From NCBI GenBank assembly GCA_921293015.1, contig OV121093.1, forward strand, positions 1,302,001 to 1,366,000: a DNA stretch of 64,000 nucleotides. Reading direction: 5' to 3'. The notes beneath the pieces were generated by a model. That model was not told the origin of the DNA. It searched no databases and worked only from the letters and a program-made list of their open reading frames with translations. This document shows, one piece after another, positions 27,893 through 40,857 of the stretch (positions are counted from its first letter, which is position 1; every line of letters begins with the position of its first letter). This stretch comes from Phorcus lineatus (Eukaryota; Mollusca; Gastropoda; Trochida; Trochidae). The position numbers and the translations under genes are program-made.

Positions 27893-30800
27893 TTAACCCT
27901 GTTGAGCTGCGGCTTGCTTGGCGAGAGCTTGTAGATGCTTCAATTCGGCCTCTGTGGCGCATTTGACGGCGTCGGTTTGGTGGTGCTTGGTGCAGCTCTT
28001 GCAGCTGTGGGTAATCTTGTTCTCACACGCACTCGCCTCACATCGCTCCTCGGCAACGTCTAGAATATATAACAGAAGAAATTGTAAGATCACCCCCAGC
28101 GTGATTAAAACCTGACTCCCACAAGTAAGTAAGGCACTTTACAGATTCAGCCGAAAGGATATCCAAAATATCAGAGCTAGTACAAAATTGTGTTTCACAC
28201 AGCAACATACAAGCCAACCACAGAGTTACTCATCCTCGAGTCAATTTGTTTCGAGTCATGAAACTCAGGGTGGAGTGAGCAATAACTAAACTAAGTTGTG
28301 TAAACATTAGTTCCATCTTGCCCCTGTTTTGCCTCCAATAGAAATGATAAAGTGAAGATACCCTCCAATAGTTTTCAACTAATGTCCAAACTCCAATAGA
28401 TTATTTAAGGGTTGCCAATGCTTTGTGGTAAATACATTGAATAAGTAAAAGAAGAGACATTAATGTTTTACTTGAAAGCAAAATAAGATTTTTGAATGAA
28501 TTTGATGCGTTTTGGCACTTAGTTAACATTAATATGGCACGCGGGCTTATCCGCACCCTAACGGCTTTGGACGAGTACCTTGTGTCAAACTAATGGAGAC
28601 TTTTTCGGACCATATCCTATACGGAATTACCCCGGCACAAATGTAACAGACGTGATTCTGAGATCACCCACTGCTGGATTCAGACCTCATAGTCAAACTC
28701 CAATGGATCTCCCGTTAGCATTAGTCAGTAAGCTTGTCTTTATCTAACCCTGTCACATTGTGTATGATGCAGTAATGAAGTTGACGAATTTAATCTTATT
28801 GACTTTGCCTATCACATGGCCAAATCGAAGATTTTCAGATCTTCTTTGCAAGCTTATAAAACTTACGGTTAATGATGATTCTCTTTCCGAAATGGAGTTT
28901 GCACTTATGCATGTTGTAATCGATGGTCAACTGGGTTCCTGTGACTGGGATCTGCAACACAATTATTAGTTTCATCAATCATATATTTAACCTAATGTAT
29001 ACACCTGGAAAAAAGTATTGCAAAAACTACGTTATGTTTCTTTGAGTGTCATTTGAGAAGTTGATATGATGAAGAAATATAAAAATTCATAGACTAACAA
29101 CTTCTTTTTTTTCTCTTTGCAATAAAGAAGTTGTTTATCAATAAATTTCCTATACTTTCAACTACGTTTTGAATGACTGTTGAAAATCGAATTCATATTA
29201 AAATGCTTGTATATTTGAGCGATTCCTGTAGTTATAAAAACAATGAACTCTTAAGTGATTACTAAATTCATCATTTTAGGAAGAATATAATCGACGAAAT
29301 CCTTGTACAACGCCCTCATTTCTAAGTACAAAAATTTGCTATAAGAGTATTGTATAAGTTAAGATGGATATAACCATATGTTATGTGACTTCGAATAATT
29401 ATTATAGACATGATGTCATAAACAAGAAAGAAACTGAATATTTGGTTGCCGCAAAAGGTCCCCTCTTTTATTGAAAAAGACGCTGAGGTTGTGTGAGGCC
29501 GTTGGTTCAATTTCATTTTGGTAATTGGAGAAGTGTATATAATTTGGAACCCTTGTTATAATCAGATACTTTGCAGAACATTGGAAGAATCAAAGAAAAT
29601 TTTGCTCGCTTCCATCTGTATAAATTACTTTCAGTATAAATTGTAAATGAGACAAAGGACGTATTAATCTCATGGACACCAACTCTTCAGAAGCATGATA
29701 CTGACTGGGCAGGTGCCTACCCAAAGTTCATGTCTCAAAGATTTCTCACCGATCCCTTCTTTCCGCTGAAGAATCCAGTGACGTCGCCGACAACCTTTCC
29801 GATAAACTCGTTCAGGTGGAGTTTGTCCATGATCAGTTTGGAGAGGAAGGGTTCAGCAGCAGCCAGGGCGATACCCAGTTGTCTCTTGGCCTCCTCCGTG
29901 TGGACCACGACTAGCGTGGAGATCAGCAGGGCGACTGGAATGAACACATTACCTCCGTTTACGGTTTTGTAACTTCGTTATTACCAGAGGTGTGGTGTAT
30001 CGGGTTTAGTTACACATCCAGGTGACAAGAAGATGTCTCTAGGCTCCCGCTCGACACCAAGGACAGCAGGGCCATTAGAAAACATTACAAGAGTTAGTTA
30101 CCGGATTTGCAATTTCTCTATTTACAGACATACGGTGTTTAAGTTTCAATTACCGACTTTATGAATAAAGAAGTTGTTTCTTGTGTTACCTCGTTTAGAC
30201 ATGACTAGTGTGGCGATGAGCAGCGCGACTCGGACTCATCAATAATAGGAAGGAAGCATCAGCTATTTCTCCACAACTTGGAATAAGTTACTTAATTGTA
30301 AATTAGTAAGCCTGTCTCGATTCAGTTCAAACACATTCTTCATAAATGTTTGGAGATGAGCAAAGCAACAGTCGTAATAGTACGTAGCACGTGTATTCAT
30401 AGGCTGTCGATGACGCGGTTTCAGTTATCGGTCCATGTTGTGAATGTAAGAAATGTCATTTGCTTCATCTGAGTGCACCTACATGTACCAGGATGAGCTT
30501 AGAGAATTCGGAAATTAAAACTTTTGTTGGGATAGAGAAGTAACATTACCTCGTCAAATTCTGATAGACAATAGACAATTGAAAGCAATTAGAGCCATGT
30601 AGGAAGAAAAACATAGACCATGTTACGTATATTGACTTTCCAAGATAACATGTTATATCAATTACCTGACCTCAAGTTAAAATCAAACTTTTAGCTCCTT
30701 GCTGTATTTCATAACAAATAATTAATAAATCATCAAAAATATCGACTGAGATAGCTTAATGGGCAGTCGGAAAAAATATTTCCTTAATTTCCGAATTAAA

Positions 30801-31443
30801 CATTAGTTTTATACCAAACAGCTTATCATCGGATGGTCAACAATTTCATAACTTAACCTGGTCTTACGAAGGAGTAGAAGATGTAGGAGTAGGAGGAGTA
30901 GAAGGAGTAGAAGGAGTAGAAGGAGTAGAAGATGTAGGAGTAGAAGGAGTAGAAGATGTAGGAGTAGAAGGAGTAGAAGGAGTAGAAGGAGTAGAAGGAG
31001 TAGAAGATGACCAAGTATCAAGCAAAAACCACTGGCTGCCTTTCTTGTGTGAACACCTTTTAAGTATTTGAGGTAGAGACCTTGATTCCAACTGCTTCGT
31101 TCGTTCGTTTTATAACGGCTTCTTTTCACTAAGAAAAATACTGGTTCAGTTGGTGTAATACTTTTCGTTTGCGTGAGATCGTTTATCTAAATAACGTGGT
31201 ATAAAACCTATAATGTATCGAGGGTTACCTCCCTTGTGTCTCTATCTTTAATCTGCGCCGAATCGACTTAAATAGTTACTTATGGTTATCAGTTTGCAAT
31301 GAGGATTTTGGACGGCCTGTGAAACACTTTGATCTTTCGCATGATTTGGGCTTCGCCTCGGTTAATACTTTCCTCTACACTCCCTATTTTCTGTTAGCCA
31401 TGTAGATAACTGACGAAAAGATCGACTTACCAACGAGTTTCAT
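27893..31443 (-). CDS. Secreted six-cysteine protein, copy A, four exons, 149 aa
   Basis: Coding exons on the minus strand are 31443-31431 (ATG plus four residues), 29934-29750, 28951-28867 and 28059-27893. All have GT/AG borders, intron phases 1, 0 and 1, and 450 coding bases in total. The product begins with a signal peptide (MKLVVALLISTLVVV, cleavage probably near residue 17). A region of about 48 residues likely to form amphipathic helices follows (EEAKRQLGIALAAAEP onward to GKKGS at 62-66). Next is a short strand-like exon (IPVTGTQLTIDYN) and then a cysteine-rich end. The six cysteines are at 83, 101, 106, 114, 117 and 128, giving C-x17-C-x4-C-x7-C-x2-C-x10-C and presumably three disulfides. 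The C-terminus is a Lys/Ala/Gln helix. It is probably secreted. I do not recognise the family; a host-defence or extracellular role would be guesswork. Copy C differs at only eight residues. Confidence 0.85.
30190..30228 (-). pseudogene. Partial second copy of the signal-peptide exon in copy A
   Basis: Inside intron 1 of copy A, 39 bases on the minus strand repeat the start of exon 2 (VALLIATLVM against VALLISTLVV). They are followed by GTAACA and preceded by an AG. The length keeps the frame, so it could in principle be a cassette exon, but the acceptor has no pyrimidine tract. Most likely it is a fragment left by a local duplication. Confidence 0.5.
30871..31009. repeat. 9-bp tandem repeat (GGAGTAGAA) with variants
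   Basis: About 15 units in intron 1 of copy A, some with an ATGTA in place of GTAGA. On the minus strand it mimics a Ser-Thr-Pro repeat protein, but it lies wholly in an intron. Confidence 0.93.
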
Positions 31444-31495
31444 CTTTACAAGAGGTATGATGCACAGTCACTGGAGACGACTGTTGTCTGTTCAG

Positions 31496-31502
31496 TTATA
31501 TA
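31496..31502 (-). promoter_or_regulatory. TATA box of secreted-protein copy A
   Basis: TATATAA on the minus strand, about 53 bases before the ATG. This predicts a start near 31468 and a 5' leader of about 25 bases. No upstream intron is needed. Confidence 0.5.
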
Positions 31503-31509
31503 TGCACGC

Positions 31510-32510
31510 CAATCCTTCCTTATCTATCATCAACAAATGCTGCATTCCCATTGCACATTAAGATTGCACACGAACTCTTCATTTGAACGTGCTAAATTAA
31601 TTTTTCGATGAAATGAAAAAACAAATCTGATGGATTGTTGAAATGACATTTTAAGTGAACTTTTGGTTAGGATCAATAAACAGGGCATAAACATTACTTA
31701 AGCTTCTTTTCCTATGAATTTTTGCAGATAGCTATTGTGTATCTTAATCATACAACCATGTGTGAAAGGCCTTGGAAATTCTCAGCGATTTCACCTTTTT
31801 ATCAATTTTTGCCAGTATGTATGAGGAGACAGCTGCATTAGATATCTAGACAGTCAATCTTGAGCAAATTTGCTTCTTTTACCATCTTGACGCTTTATCT
31901 TTATAACTATCTATCTATTTACAGATCTAAGAAGACAAACTCCACGTGTTATACCTGCAGAACTACAACCATGACTAACTGTAGACAATGACTGCACCTG
32001 CACCCACCGACAGTCTGCTTTTAATGAGGTTGTACAGGTTTCCCTGATGAGACACACTAGGAGTGATAAAGGGAAGAGCATAACTTTAATTCTTTGTAAA
32101 GTTTTTTCACAAATTCTTTCCTATTCATAATATGCTTCGCGATCAGAAGCTATTGAAAACCAAATCATGAGGCGGCATACTTCTAAAAAACGTATCATTT
32201 TTCATTTTCATAAAAGAATATCTATTTCATTCATATCTTTCACGAGTAACTTTCGATGGCAATATCTGTTTATTCACATGTTACCTCTGTATGTGTTGTA
32301 ATTAAGGTGCAAGATATGAATGAAAATAGTCGTTTACAGTCACCATTTGATTCAATGGAACTTGGATCTAGATGAGATAGAGGTTGGTAGAGATTATGGA
32401 GAGAAATGGGAAGAAGATCAGTCTTGAAATGTTATGTACACGAACATAGGGATGCACACAGAAAATGCCACATTGGAAATATTCTTTGACCCAATGATCA
32501 TTAATAATAG
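31510..32510. other. Intergenic between copy A and the small minus-strand gene
   Basis: Upstream flank of copy A. It has GATA-like motifs close to the promoter (GATAGATAAGG on the minus strand near 31520) and otherwise no recognised feature. Confidence 0.35.
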
Positions 32511-32516
32511 ATCGAG

Positions 32517-34023
32517 TCAGCAAGTACGAAATGTTGTGCCTAACGTAGAGTTCCCTATGGAAGTAGTAGTGAGTAAATCTTGAAGAGCCTGAGCTGTAGA
32601 AAGACTGGTAGGAGTCAGAAAATCGCTCTTTCAACTCTTCGTTGTTACTGGGTTTTGATCAGGTTTGACTTCGTGACAGGCAGAGATAGGACTCCAAGCC
32701 TGTTATCACCGTGACCTCAATAGAAGGCTCACGCTGTTCCTTTATCCCTGCTAATCTCCTCGAAAAGATCGGGAATTTTGTACAATTTTAAAAATTAATT
32801 TTAATACATATATTTATTTTAAAAATAACCAAAATACTACCACTGAAATACCTAGATTTTGCAATAAGTGTCACTTCAGATACATGAGACGTCAAACTGT
32901 TTGTCCAGCGAGGTCAATGTGTTAGGATGTGAACTTTAAGATAGGGACATTCATATAAATGTGTTTTTCTAGTGGTATTCTTGTTTAACTTTATTCTCCT
33001 AATTTGCATACAAAAAATATAATCAGCTTACATGTTGATTTTGATTATAGTTAAGTCTAATGTTTTCTGTCTTATCGCTTGATGCGATTTGTTCTTTACA
33101 TCGATCGTTGACATACACTTATTTCATTCCAAAACTACCAAACATGTTCAAATATTGCGGTGTCCAAATCAGTAGCAAACTATTAATGCGTAAATTCAAT
33201 TGAACATTATTTTAACCTGCTGTTGTACATGTATTCACGGGCAAACTTACTGAGTTAGCTTATCATTCGTGGGAACCTTCGTCTGTTACTGTTGACGTTT
33301 ACAGAGCAGGAGTGGTGATTCTATTATTCACAGTGTGCACTCTGTCTTGATATGAATATAGTCGGGAGGTTTGTCTCCATAGTATATACAAACCAAACAT
33401 CATCTTGCGAAATTAACTAGGTAACGATCACTACATGAAAGTAGTTATCATTCCGATTTCTGTTAATGTAAACAAATGATAGTGAGGATCTTGAATATTT
33501 GGTTTCAAAAATATATAATCCTTGACTGAGGAAGGCGAATTTAAATGTCTATGATTGGCAAATGCTTACTCGAAAGGTACAAATTCACACATCAGAATAC
33601 GATAATTGTATCTTTATGTCTGTAAAATACACTCGGGGTGGTGGTATCGCTTTTTCAAAATGATTTTGGTCAGATTGTTTGGCTTTTTAGTTGAAAATTT
33701 ATGAGATGTAGAATTTGAATGAAAATAAATTGTATCGAGATTCATAACCTTCTCGGACATTTCATTTGTTGCCGTTGGATGTCATTTATTGATCGAAAAA
33801 GCCAATTTAGATTCTCTATATTCCGAAACGACGAATTCTTGAAACATATAATTGAAATCAGACAAATATTACTTTTCGCTTCTGAATACATACCGCATGC
33901 ATCACTCATGGACTGATATTTAATTTGCTGGACGAGTCTGGCTTGAAGGAGTCCAAGAGGGTGGGGGAACATTGACGCAGTAGGGTGATCACATAGGGCG
34001 AATGCTTCCTCTGAACTAGACAT
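32517..34023 (-). CDS. Possible two-exon gene for a 68-aa peptide
   Basis: Exon 1 (34023-33894) starts MSSSEEAFALCDHPTASMFP and ends at a good donor (GTATGTATT). Exon 2 (32593-32517) follows a strong acceptor with a pyrimidine tract (CTTTCTACAG). It continues in phase as AQALQDLLTTTSIGNSTLG and ends at TGA. The first part looks like real protein rather than noise, but there is no signal peptide or known motif, and no close AATAAA after the stop. The gene overlaps the promoter and first intron of decayed copy B on the other strand. The join is an inference; exon 1 is the stronger half. Confidence 0.38.
33258..33345 (+). promoter_or_regulatory. Promoter block shared with copy C
   Basis: The region before copy B aligns with that before copy C (40858-40980). 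Common points are TTATCAT-CGTGGGAACC, GGGAGTGG or AGGAGTGG, and TTCACAGTGT just before the ATG. CGTGGGAA (33268-33275 and 40870-40877) is the consensus of CSL/Su(H), the Notch pathway DNA-binding factor. That it works here is inference. Confidence 0.45.
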
Positions 34024-37020
34024 TTTTTGTTAAATAAGTTTTGAAACAATTCATATACGAATTGACAATTTAAATAACCTACAGAAATCTCTAAAATAGA
34101 TTAGGCTATTACACTATCAAACAACAAACCTGCAGCTGTAATCAATTAACAAGAACGCCACACAATCTTGAACTTGTAAACAGTCTCTATTGCAAAGAAA
34201 TTTTACATGTCAAGCATGAATCGCAGATACCCCGACATTCCTTATTGCCCAGCCAATCTCCACAAACTCTTTATCCACTGAATTGTTAAAATAAACAAGA
34301 ACTTCGAAAGTCTGTGAATAAAGAAGTTGCTAATCTGTAAACTAAACTATATACAATCCAGACGCCCTGCTGATCTCCACGCTGATCGTGGTCCACACGG
34401 AGGCGGCAAAGAGACAACTGGGTGTCGCCCTGGCTGCTGCTGAACCATTCCTTTCCAAATTGCTGATGGACGGACGCCATCTGTTCGAGTTGGTGATATC
34501 ACTGGATTCGAAAACGGAAAGAAGGGATCGGTGAGGACAGGAGAACAATGGGGAGGCAACTGCCCATATTGCTGACAATGTCAAGGCTTAAGGGCGGATC
34601 CAGAATTTGATGTGGATGGTGGGTGAGGGTTGTTAGGAAGGGGTGTTGTTCATCAACCAGTAAATTGTAATCCATAATTTGTATCCATAATATTGCTTCT
34701 TTGCCTTTGGCAATGCATGTATACAGCTAGACAAGCCACATGTTTTACTGATAGATGATTAATATCTATTCTCCATCGGCGACTGATGCTGCTTTTGAAG
34801 ACATTTTCATGAATTTATGTTGGATGGTGAGAGGGATAAAATCATAAAGACAACCATGTGTAGAAATAAGGAGAAGGGGTACTAGGTTATAATGACATAT
34901 ATAAGATCCTTTATATACGCACTTAAACAATCTTGCCGAAGTAGGTATATTGATAAAAATGAAAGACTCAATCCAATTTCATTGCCTTCTCAAAGCAATC
35001 ATAGAAAGACACGTACCTAGGCATAGATATTCCATTCTATAGTTCTGTCGGACATATCATTCTAAAAGCTAAACCTATCTATTCATACCTTGTAAGCTTT
35101 GTCAGTGATGTATTGCACGTAAACACAATATATACTTTGCCATCATTCCATGTCAAAGCTTTCAAATTGTTTTAAGACAGTGCCCAATGCTTATATTTGT
35201 GAATGAATAGGGAATATGTTCCTTATTCAGCTCACCAACTTCTATATGTCTCTCGAAGAAGTCATTTTATGAATGCTTCATCTTGTTCAGTAACTTGTTG
35301 AGTATTAAATGTGACTAATGCTTTTGAATACATACCTACAGAAATGACACAATTATAGCGAAATATTTATCTTATATTTACTTTGATTGGTTTCCAGCTC
35401 AGTACCTTTCATGTGCAGCTGTTTTAGAAGTCCGTGATAAAATTGTAAACGTGTTATGTACATCTGCAAATCAGTAATATTTTCACGAGCCAGGAGTACA
35501 CATGTCCCTATCTCATTTCACTAGATTGGACATAAATTATATCCGGCAAAAACAATGAAATAGTCTATTTATTAGATACTATAAAGCAACATTAAAGATG
35601 ATAATGTTGTAGGTCGCAAGTCATGTAAGCCCACATTGGCATATCCTTGCATCTCGCGTTAAATTCCTTCAGAAAATATTTCCATCACAATAAATCGGTG
35701 GAAGATAAAAATGTATCCAAAAATAAACATGTTATGAATTTCTAACATTGTTGAATTCAGAAGAGGTTTTCTGTGATTACTTGGGTAAGAAGTCTCCATA
35801 ATGATGTTATAGGATCGCCAGTTTCGGCTCGAACATCTACGGTGTTATTTTCGCGATAAAATGAAACTTACAGCAGAATTTTTTTTAATATCGAAATCTA
35901 TTTTGACTCTTAGCAATAAGAAATAATTCTTACTTGTATTTCAAAGCAATGTAAAAGGTCCAGGCCTATTTTCTCATTGCAATGAAAATATTAATAATAT
36001 TTGAACTACAGTGTAAATGTCATTTGCTACTGCTTTTCTTGAAATTTAGATTCTATTTTCAGTGTATACTCCTCAAGCTGCTGATCACTACAACAACTAT
36101 GTGTATGATAATTATGACAACATTTCACTACAACAACTATGTGTATGATAATTATGACAACATTTCACTACAACAACTAAGTGTATGATAATCATGACAA
36201 CATTTCACTATTGTGTTGCAGATCCCAGTCACAGGAACCCAGCTGACAATCAACTACAACATACACACGTGCAGCCGTTTAGGAAAGAGGTTCATCGTTA
36301 GTAAGTATTTAATAGCACTTAAGTCAATGAAACCTTGCTGCAAAATTAGGTTCGATCTGTGGTGTGTTCTCCCTGAGGGTACTGAAATAAAAAAAAAATG
36401 ATTCTTATACATGATTTAAACATAACCCCGTTGAAACTTATTACTGAAGGTAACATTTTGGTTGATTTAGGTTAGAACTAGATTATTGACAGCGCACACT
36501 CGGTAACATGATACAAAAAATACGTGAAGCCATTCATCAGCGCTGCGAGTTTGAAAGGTCTCGCTTTAGCATAAAAAGGCATTGAAAATTAGTCCGATCA
36601 TAAGTAATTTATTTATTGTAATAATCATGTAGAAGTATAAACATACAACGCCTTGTCTTCGTGTCAAGTTCTCCCCAAAACAAGATGGCGGAGCGTAGCC
36701 GATACATGTACGTCTGGACTTTTAATAAGAACGATTCATACTGCACATTTTCACTGCTAGTTTTGTTAAAGATCGACACCATGTATCTTGTATGAGGGGT
36801 CACGTGGGGGAGGGGGGTGGGAAGTTGTGAGATTGATTTTGCTGATGAACATTCTCCAGACGTGGACCGATGACAAGCAGAAGCATGTGAGAACAAGATC
36901 ACCCACAGCTGCAAGAGTTGCGTCAAACACCACCAAACCGACGCCGTCACATGCGCCGTGCGGGAAGAACTGAAGCATCTCCAGACTTTAGCCAAGCAAG
37001 CTGAAACTCAACAGGGTTAA
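33352..37020 (+). pseudogene. Decayed copy B of the six-cysteine secreted protein
   Basis: Four blocks match the four exons of copies A and C in order: 33352-33364, 34362-34530, 36222-36300 and 36860-37020. The signal-peptide region, the IPVTGTQLTI exon and the cysteine-rich end can all be read. It is broken by at least three defects and cannot make the family's protein as it stands. An AATAAA at 37032-37037 still follows. Divergence from A and C is much greater than between those two, so it is an older duplicate. It is head to head with copy A and in tandem with copy C. Confidence 0.82.
36085..36210. repeat. 40-bp tandem repeat, 3 copies
   Basis: The unit starts CACTACAACAACTATGTGTA. The last copy stops about 10 bases before the acceptor of the third block of copy B, so the array has grown right up to a splice site. 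Confidence 0.93.
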
Positions 37021-37435
37021 TTCAATAGTGGAATAAACTTCTTCAGACCTGACATTGTTTAGCGTTCTTCTTTCACCAACAGCAAAATTACATGTGTTCA
37101 GGTTGATAATGATGTACTGAGTAAATAGGGATTTTTTTAAATTTTCACATCTTTCACATGATTTGTTCTAAAATGGGCATTGTAACTTGTTATTTTAAAA
37201 ATGTGACCATGGCGAAGACGTCAATATCAATGGAGTTTTTCCCTCAACAATTTCCGAAAGCATACGGATATATCTCAAGCTTTTTGAATGATAACATTTC
37301 AAACCGGGTCGCCGATTGCACAACTAACTGTGAATGCGTCCAATCAGATTTTTACATTTCTAAACCGAGAAACGCTTGTTTTGGTACAGATGTTGTACAG
37401 GAATTTGTGACACTGCTTTCGCTGTTTGGATAGAA

Positions 37436-38143
37436 AGATATACAGGAATTTGTGACGGGGCTACCTCTGTTTTGAGATAAAGTTGTATAATGCTTTATGA
37501 CGCTGCGGCCTCTGTTGGCAGAGAATGTTGTATATGAATTGTAACCGAGCTATCTCTGTTGGGAGAGAATGTTGTATAGGAGTTGAAACCGAGCTACCTC
37601 TGTTGTGAGAGAATGTTGTATAGAAGTTGTAACCGAGCTACCTCTGTTGTGAGAGAATGTTGTATAGGAGTTGAAACCGAGCTACCTCTGTTGTGAGAGA
37701 GTGTTGTATAGGAGTTGAAACCGAGCTACCTCTGTTGGGAGAGAATGTTGTATAGGAGTTGTAACCGAGCTACCTCTGTTGTGAGAGAATGTTGTATAGG
37801 AGTTGAAACCGAGCTACCTCTGTTGTGAGAGAGTGTTGTATAGGAGTTGAAACCGAGCTACCTCTGTTGTGAGAGAGTGTTGTATAGGAGTTGAAACCGA
37901 GCTACCTCTGTTGTGAGAGAATGTTGTATAGGAGTTGAAACCGAGCTACCTCTGTTGTGAGAGAGTGTTGTATAGGAGTTGAAACCGAGCTACCTCTGTT
38001 GTGAGAGAGTGTTGTATAGGAGTTGTAACCGAGCTATCTCTGTTGGGAGAGAATGTTGTATAGGAATTGTAACCGAGCTATCTCTGTTGGGAGAGAATGT
38101 TGTATAGGAATTGTAACCGACCTACCTCTGTTGGGAGAGAACT
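37436..38143. repeat. 44-bp minisatellite, about 16 copies
   Basis: The unit contains AACCGAGCTACCTCTGTTG and GAGAGAATGTTGTATAGGA. Variants (GGGAGAGA or GTGAGAGA, GAATG or GAGTG, GTAACC or GAAACC) are distributed in blocks, as expected from stepwise copying of adjacent units. The first and last units are the most diverged. Confidence 0.96.
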
Positions 38144-39824
38144 GAACAGGATATGGTACCAGAGGAAAATGACATGTAGTTAGAAAGTGTGCCTCGTCAT
38201 TTATTTACATTTATGTTGATTCAAAGGTTTTTTGGGTGAAAAACGACATAATTCCATCTCTCCGCAGGGAGAGAAAAACATCTTAAGTAACCAAGGACGC
38301 TTCGAAGCTGTGAGCGTCAGAAACTGAGCGAAGTGCACTTAACATATCTAAATGTTTGAAGTTTATTACCATTAGTCTTCCCATTATCATTCCACGTAAT
38401 CACGTAACCAGTTTATTTGATCTATTCGAATTACTTCTTTTCAAATTGAGAAATAACAGAAAACACTATGAAATGTAAACATAAGTTTTTAGATATGATT
38501 TCAGGAAATTGTGAAATTTGAAGACCTGGCCCCTATTCTCGAAACGTTCATAGAGGTAAGAATTCTCAAATACTTACGCCTATTTATGCATAATCTTTAG
38601 AAAATGTTTACGATCTAGTCTCGAAACATTCTTATCGTGTTCGTTACCCAGATAGGACTAGTCAAGTTTAAGTAAGTTTTCTTAAATTAAGAATAGAACT
38701 CTTTGTATCAAAGGGAGGTTAAGACCAAAAGGGGGATCCCTGCTTTGTTGACACTCAGTGCGACAACAGGCAAATCGACACCAAAGGCGATACGAACATT
38801 CTTTAAGAAATCATATATAGAAACTCCTTGAAGTATCGCCTGTCTGTGGAATGACCTGACTGGAAAAAGAATTATATTTAATTTCTAATGCAGATGCATT
38901 AGCTTGAAATATTATAAAGTATGCATACAGATAATATGATTTGAAAATAATCTACCTGTCCTGAATAATGTGTCTGCGTTGGTTAACACCAGTTACTTAG
39001 CTCCCAAAACATCCACAAAGGTGAAACACCCACAGCCCAGAAAAGTGGGTTAAATTTAGGTTTGAAGTGAATAATAACCGGCGATTATTCAAGGATTTAC
39101 GATATGTTCCGCAGACAAACAATGTGGTGACCTGCACTAAGCATTGTTACTTTGATGCAAATTACACAGTTAGAGTCATTAGCGGGGATAATTGAGTTAA
39201 GCTTAACTGAATTCAAATTTTGCTTTGAATTAAATTTTAATCATTACTATTCATTTGAATGTTCAAACTAAACATTTCAGGATCTATTAACAGACTTATT
39301 TATTTTCTATAATATAGATACGGAAATACTCTTTTGAAAAGTTTTTTCCACAATTAAGGTGCAAACAATTTCCTAAATCAATCAAGAATAAGATATAGAT
39401 TCTAACACGTCTCGTAGGCGCCTGTATAAAAAAACTAACATGCCTTGACTGCAAAAGTACCTTTTCACATTTGAATTAAAGATATAATCAATTACCACTG
39501 ATTGGCTGTAATGTACGTGTATGTTGGGACGAACAATAGAATGATATAACGCCAATACAATAGAACATTTTGTCGGATATAGACAAACTAGTCATTTCGC
39601 CTACACAAATGAATAGAAATTACCCTTGAATTCAAATGGTAGCCTGCTAACTGGATTCTATCTTTCAATCCTTAGGTCATGATGTTATTGATCTAACCTA
39701 CAAGCCTACTTAGCAATTTACTAAAAGAAATACGAGACTTCAAGTTATGCGAAAAGGGAACCCAGTTATATAGAGTAGAAGAAAAGTTAACCTAACAAAT
39801 GTAGCAGTACCAAATTCAACTCAC
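38144..39824. other. Intergenic; possible remnant of a DNA transposon end at 38522-38720
   Basis: GGCCCCTATTCTCGAAACG near 38527 and a second CTCGAAACATTCTTA near 38618 resemble the end motif of a palindromic mollusc element, but no paired inverted end is clear. The rest is AT-rich and empty. Confidence 0.3.
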
Positions 39825-39895
39825 CTAGAAAATGAACACCAACAGCTTGACATCAACTTGGACTGCTGAAGTCAAGGCATGTTGGTTTTTTATAG
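39825..39895 (-). promoter_or_regulatory. Possible promoter and short non-coding first exon
   Basis: On the minus strand, CTATAAAAAACC near 39895-39885 looks like a TATA box. About 60 bases further, CATTTTCTAG is followed by GTGAGTTG, a good donor. The stretch between has no useful frame. It could feed the small gene at 32517-34023, but no link can be shown. Confidence 0.28.
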
Positions 39896-39899
39896 AGGC

Positions 39900-40857
39900 G
39901 TCTTTGAGACATATTGTCAGAGGTTACATCGCTAGGGTATTTGTGACAGGCTATTTGAAGCACTCATGGTGAAAGCTGGTTTCACACTTGGTTATTGACA
40001 TGTATACTCTTATCGAATTCAAAGTTTATGCGCCGGTCAGATAGCCACGCTGGCAGACTCTGGAATGCGAGTATTATGCACAGCTGGTTCCACCTTTCGG
40101 CTATTGGCATGTGGACTCTTTTCCAATTTCTGCATCTAATTTTCATAAAACATAATTGAATAATTCACATATAAACATGGTAAAAGTTGCACGGGGATAC
40201 TTCTAAGTACCTTATAGTGTTCTCTGAGATATCTTCATGGGCATGTTTTGTGTAAACAATGTCAAATATAAAATGTTTATTATAGTATGTAAACATTAAC
40301 CTTATTGAAGGACAAATAATGACAACGGTAAACAATGATGACACTTGCTCTATTTCAAGAAATTCACAAAAATCATTACATGTGTTTACATTGTGTTTTA
40401 TTATTCCTGGATATTGATTGAAATAATGATTTATCATAATATGAAACCCTAATTTTAACGACTAATTAAAGTTGTTTCTCATCAATACTGGCTGTATACT
40501 GGTAGGGATACCTGTGTAATCTGAACAGATTTGTTTTATGAGTTTCACCATCATAAGATAGTTTGTTTCCCTAGACATGTTGAGAGATCATCTCATATTT
40601 GTATATACCAATAGCATGCTTTTGGTTACCTTGATTTTGAAACTATTATGTCTCCTCTTAAATCACCTTTTTCAGGTGACTTGGACAGTTGTCACTGATA
40701 CCAAATCCAATTGATACCAAACGTTATATTGTTTATAAATCAACAAAAACATGGTATTGACAATTTCATAAAAACAAAATTGATGACTTGATTTGATTTA
40801 AAATGAAAGAAAATATTCTCGCTAAGTTGGCTTATTTTATAGGAAAGATTACTTATT
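39900..40857. other. Intergenic upstream of copy C, nothing recognised
   Basis: AT-rich, with only a chance minus-strand frame at 40165-40437. Confidence 0.4.

Noticed and set aside
30809-31129. Ser-Thr-Pro or poly-Leu frames on the minus strand
   Set aside because: Product of the 9-bp repeat in intron 1 of secreted-protein copy A.
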